From Neobacillus nitrireducens (GTDB taxonomy: Bacteria; Bacillota; Bacilli; Bacillales; Cytobacillaceae): 64,000 nucleotides of DNA. The position numbers and the translations under genes are program-made. Shown in pieces: positions 61,182 through 64,000 of the stretch. The DNA lies in NCBI RefSeq assembly GCF_030915405.1, contig NZ_CP133262.1, positions 5,051,001-5,115,000 on the forward strand, written 5' to 3'. Each line of letters starts with the position of its first letter. Positions within the stretch are counted from its first letter, which is position 1. Under the pieces are notes generated by a model, which saw nothing but the letters and a program-made list of their open reading frames with translations, ran no database searches and was not told where the DNA came from.

Positions 61182-61388
61182 TTATGAACCCATATATTGG
61201 GGTTCATGTCGTTCAAGCTCCAAGACGCGGTATTGAAGATCCTTTTTAATTTCTCCGACCGCTAACATGGCTTCATTAAAAGTAACTTGTGCATCCTTAT
61301 CCAGTGAATTAAGGGCGAAGGAAGACAATTGTGCTTCGATTCCTTTCATGGTTGAGAGGCATTGCTTAACATTTGAAGCGATTGTCAC
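61182..61388 (-). CDS. DUF1657 protein (copy 2)
   Basis: 68 residues, helical: MTIASNVKQCLSTMKGIE and FNEAMLAVGEIKKDLQYRV, ending LERHEPQYMGS. GTG start at 61388 behind AAAGGAAG. It is homologous to the upstream 67-residue gene (shared V-KQ-L---K----F-A---, EPQY end). Confidence 0.82.
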   Translation of the reverse strand: MTIASNVKQCLSTMKGIEAQLSSFALNSLDKDAQVTFNEAMLAVGEIKKDLQYRVLELERHEPQYMGS

Positions 61389-61431
61389 AAATTAAACTTC
61401 CTTTCATCAGGGATTCAAAAAAATCAAAAAG

Positions 61432-61453
61432 GGGTTGGCTTAATCGCCAACCT
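61432..61453 (-). terminator. intra-operon hairpin between the two DUF1657 genes
   Basis: Minus strand: GGTTGGC / GCCAACC followed by CCTTTTTG. It may give partial termination, so that the first DUF1657 protein is made in excess. Confidence 0.55.
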
Positions 61454-61463
61454 AAACCGGTCA

Positions 61464-61667
61464 TTATTGCTTATATTGTGGTTCTTCACTCATAATTTCT
61501 TGAAGACGTGGTTCAAGGCTATCAAGAACAGATTGGGTTTGTTGGGCCGCTTGTTGATATAACTGCTTTGCATTTTGGTTATCAGTTGCTAATGCGAACC
61601 CTTCAAAACTTGCCTGAGCGCTTTTTAGTCCTGCTAATGCCTGTTTTACCTGTGTTCCAACTGTCAT
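61464..61667 (-). CDS. DUF1657 protein (copy 1)
   Basis: 67 residues: TVGTQVKQALAGLKSAQ, QLYQQAAQQTQSVLDSLE, ending EEPQYKQ. AAGAAGGATTTAGTT precedes the ATG. First gene of the DUF1657-DUF1657-DUF421 operon; a sigma-G-like promoter lies 43 bases upstream. Probably a forespore protein. Confidence 0.85.
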   Translation of the reverse strand: MTVGTQVKQALAGLKSAQASFEGFALATDNQNAKQLYQQAAQQTQSVLDSLEPRLQEIMSEEPQYKQ

Positions 61668-61709
61668 AACTAAATCCTTCTTTCTTGGTACAAAATGAAA
61701 TTACAAAAA

Positions 61710-61739
61710 TAGTATGTGGAATATCTATTTGGTTATGTA
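61710..61739 (-). promoter_or_regulatory. sigma-G-like promoter of the DUF1657 operon
   Basis: Minus strand: TACATA (61734-61739), 17-base spacer, CATACTA (61710-61716). The -10 matches the forespore consensus CATNNTA exactly and the -35 matches GHATR at four of five positions. Confidence 0.6.
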
Positions 61740-61810
61740 TTATGAACAGAACTATTTTTACGGAATAAAAAGAAAGTCTTCCCTTTTTAGGTAACAGGGA
61801 AGACTTTCTT

Positions 61811-63064
61811 TTAGACAAGAATATTTTCAAGAACAAGTGGATGTAGGGCATTTGTTTTATCAATAAAAATAAATCCATCATACCGATGCCCCATAATAGA
61901 TGGGACATAATTACCGAAATGTTCGTATTCCGGCCGGTAAACAACACCAATTGCTCGATGTCCAATCGTAGTAGAAAATTCATGGCGATTCCCGTCAGTA
62001 AAGATTATATATTTATTGACCGCCCCTGATTTATGCATGAGTGATTCCCAACTGCCGGATCCAGCAGGAGGTACCTCCATGATTTGGAAGTTTGCTCCCC
62101 ATTCAGTGGCGGCAATCACGGTCCCGCTATAAGTACCAAATCCAACAATAAATACATTTTCAGCGCCGTTTTCCTCTCTGATGAGTTGGCCGACATTCAC
62201 CATTCCTTCAGACTTCATGTCTGTTGCCCGGGCATCCCCAACATGGGTATTATGCTCCCATATGATTACCTTTGTATCCTCTCCATAAAATCTTTGAACG
62301 GCATTAAGTGCTTCAACCATGTGTTGGTCACGGACATTCCATGATTTTGAATCACTAGTGACCATGGTCCGATAATATTCTTCTGCATTTGCAGTAACAA
62401 TCGCATTTACTTCCATGTTTAAGCTGCTTTCTTGGTCGTCATCAAATTTCCATCTATTTTTCCGAATCGATGCAAGTAGTTCAAGTGCTTCTTTGGTACA
62501 GTCTTCAGAAAGATATCCTGCAGAAACAGCATAAGATTCATGATTGCGGTGAAATGGCTCAAAACAAGAAAACGCCTTTATTGCCTCCTTAAGACTTGGA
62601 GAATTGGTCTTTTTTAAATAACGAATGATTTCATCCATACTTTCCCAAAGACTATATACATCTAATCCATAAAATCCAACCTTTTGAGCGGATTGATTTT
62701 GCTGATTATAATTTTTTAACCATTCGACAAGGTCAATGATTTCCTGGTTAGCCCACATCCAGGTGGGCCATCTGTTAAAATCCTCGAGTACCGTTCTGAC
62801 ATCTTGTTTTGAGTGGTAATATCCTTTAATGTATCGATTGATACTTTGACAGGAAGGCCAATCACCTTCAACTGCGATAAATGAAAAACCTTTTTCTTTA
62901 ATTAATCTTTTAGATAACTCTGCACGCAGTGAATAGTATTCTGAGGTTCCGTGCGATGATTCACCAAGCATCACTATTTTTGAATCACCTATAGCTGCTA
63001 TTAAGGGGTCAAGATCATCAACGGTTTCAAAGGGCTTAGCATATTTATGAATGGCTTTAATCAT
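61811..63064 (-). CDS. erythromycin esterase family protein
   Basis: 417 residues from the ATG at 63064, which follows AAAGGATG. The open frame begins at 63112 but has no ribosome site there. Motifs KIVMLGESSHGTSEYYSLRAE (shown in part), AVEGDWPSCQSINRYIKG and IIWEHNTHVGDARATD carry the catalytic His and Glu residues of the Ere family. Chromosomal members of this family often do not hydrolyse macrolides, so resistance should not be assumed. Confidence 0.82.
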   Translation of the reverse strand: MIKAIHKYAKPFETVDDLDPLIAAIGDSKIVMLGESSHGTSEYYSLRAELSKRLIKEKGFSFIAVEGDWPSCQSINRYIKGYYHSKQDVRTVLEDFNRWPTWMWANQEIIDLVEWLKNYNQQNQSAQKVGFYGLDVYSLWESMDEIIRYLKKTNSPSLKEAIKAFSCFEPFHRNHESYAVSAGYLSEDCTKEALELLASIRKNRWKFDDDQESSLNMEVNAIVTANAEEYYRTMVTSDSKSWNVRDQHMVEALNAVQRFYGEDTKVIIWEHNTHVGDARATDMKSEGMVNVGQLIREENGAENVFIVGFGTYSGTVIAATEWGANFQIMEVPPAGSGSWESLMHKSGAVNKYIIFTDGNRHEFSTTIGHRAIGVVYRPEYEHFGNYVPSIMGHRYDGFIFIDKTNALHPLVLENILV

Positions 63065-63185
63065 AGGTAGAGCATCCTTTCCATACGGACTAAGTTTGAG
63101 ATAATATCCCATTTATCTGTAATCTAAATATCCAATAATTCACATTTTTGACACATGTATTTCGTAAATTCTAAAAATTCCGTGT

Positions 63186-63972
63186 TATAATTTAATTGTA
63201 AATAAGAGAAATAAAGTTAACATCTTAGGAGGCTCAACCATACGTGTTCGTTCCGTTTGTGAACGAGTAGTAAGGATATTCCTCCATAATCATTTGGTAG
63301 GTGGAGCGATGATAATGATTGGAAAGAGTGTAACTCTTAACTGATTCCTTTCATGATTTATTCTATGTATTCTATAGAAAAATTAAAAAAGGAAAACATT
63401 AAACTTATTAGGAGAAGAGAAAGTTTCCAAAAATCAATTCAATGATCAGATGTTATGGTTTTGTTGGGATTGAAAAATATTTTTCTACCTATTACTCAAT
63501 ACGTAAAAAAATTGATCATAACCCAAATGATTCTTCTGAAAAAAGGGTCATAAAAAATTAATAACATTAAATCAAGTAGTATAAAAAAACTATTTGAGAT
63601 CAAATTGATAATGGCGCTCACAACCTAATAAGGAAAATGTAAAAGAAAAGATTTACAGGATATTATCTTCTCCAAAAATTACATTGCCAAGAAGCTGAAG
63701 TTCCAAATGATGGAATAAAAAAGAGTCTCAATCGGTGTCAAACCGAGGTTTTGTTTCTTAAAGGAATTTGAATTCCAATAACATGCGAATTAATTCCTTC
63801 AACGGAACAAACACTCATTGGCAGATGGATTAAAGTTTCCATTTAGATTGATAAGACAGCTAAAAGGAAATGTTATTAGAACATCTATCAGCTGATGTCA
63901 TGGTTGGGTCTCCTAAGGTGTTAATAAAATTAAGGAGTTACTTCATATTATTTGAGGTAGCTTCTTTTTCAT
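63186..63972 (+). ncRNA. candidate large structured non-coding RNA with its promoter
   Basis: The 63113-64000 gap has no protein gene. An extended -10 (TG-T-TATAAT, 63183-63191) predicts a start near 63198. Bases 63219-63241 pair with 63900-63922 over 23 consecutive positions; the three non-Watson-Crick positions are all G-U. Inside are further local hairpins: TCGTTC/GAACGA (63248-63266), AATCATT/AATGATT (63288-63320), AAGAGT-GTA-ACTCTT (63324-63338), TTCTAT/ATAGAA (63361-63379) and ACATC/GATGT (63881-63898). Eleven bases after the closing helix an 11-bp hairpin (63934-63944 with 63954-63964) and TTTTT form a terminator. Size about 770 nt. No known class was recognised. Confidence 0.7.
63934..63969 (+). 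terminator. terminator of the large RNA
   Basis: GGAGTTACTTC pairs with GAGGTAGCTTC (three G-U pairs), loop ATATTATTT, then TTTTT. Confidence 0.75.
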
Positions 63973-64000
63973 TTAATGGAGTAAATAATTAAGAAGCATT

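Noticed and set aside
63442..63561. 39-codon plus-strand frame inside the large RNA region
   Set aside because: No ribosome site before its ATG, no recognisable sequence, and it lies within strongly self-complementary DNA.
63219..63922. Terminal inverted repeats of a MITE or insertion sequence
   Set aside because: No target-site duplication flanks the repeats, there is no transposase, and all mismatches between the arms keep RNA pairing. Not fully excluded.
1..64000. CRISPR arrays, tRNA or rRNA genes, prophage or transposase genes
   Set aside because: Looked for on both strands; no regularly spaced repeats, no cloverleaf candidates and no phage or transposase protein motifs were seen.

Overview
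The window is AT-rich chromosomal DNA from a spore-forming Bacillaceae, most like Bacillus or Neobacillus. Evidence: sspH, racA, an operon of two DUF1657 genes plus a DUF421 gene with a sigma-G-like promoter, B. subtilis-type genes (yclM, helD, nrnB, ykuD, yvbH), consensus SigA promoters and strong AGGAGG-type ribosome binding sites. I see no rRNA, tRNA, CRISPR array, prophage or insertion sequence. The species is inferred from gene content only.

Layout. 1-4 kb: the 5' part of a NarK-type nitrate/nitrite transporter (runs off the left edge), a KtrD-like K+ channel, an acyl-CoA dehydrogenase and sspH. 4-9 kb: a lipoteichoic acid synthase-type enzyme, a GC-rich intergenic element, a lipoprotein nuclease and an HD-domain hydrolase. 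9-14 kb: a 1135-residue membrane protein and a CPA2 antiporter behind a leader with two terminator-like hairpins. 14-16 kb: a two-gene heme-copper oxidase operon whose subunit I has Asn in place of the catalytic Tyr. 16.7-23.8 kb: an ABC importer, then a tyrosine/homogentisate catabolic cluster. 24-28 kb: aspartokinase III and two paralogous membrane proteins. 27.4-30.8 kb: a BusR-like regulator and an osmolyte-type ABC transporter with fused permease and binding protein. 31-33 kb: an HssRS-like two-component system without HrtAB. 33-47 kb: mainly housekeeping and envelope genes, including nrnB, racA with a second MerR/coiled-coil protein, a polysaccharide deacetylase and ykuD. 47-54 kb: YceI, a candidate small RNA, HelD and a long-type AsnS. 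54-56 kb: a lysine permease under a lysine riboswitch. 57-60 kb: a redox-type HxlR regulator divergent from a nitroreductase. 60-63 kb: the DUF421/DUF1657 operon and an erythromycin esterase-like gene. 63.1-64 kb: no protein gene, but a probable large structured RNA.

Genes that seem to work together: narK and the oxidase-like operon have the same promoter architecture (Fnr-like box centred near -41.5 with a good -10), suggesting an anaerobic nitrate/NO respiration regulon. HPPD, homogentisate dioxygenase and fumarylacetoacetase give most of a tyrosine degradation route. The BusR-like protein probably controls the neighbouring quaternary-amine transporter in response to c-di-AMP.

The strongest candidates for something undescribed are the roughly 770-nt RNA at 63.2-63.97 kb, whose ends pair over 23 bp, and the Tyr-less, CuA-containing heme-copper enzyme at 14.1-16.1 kb.
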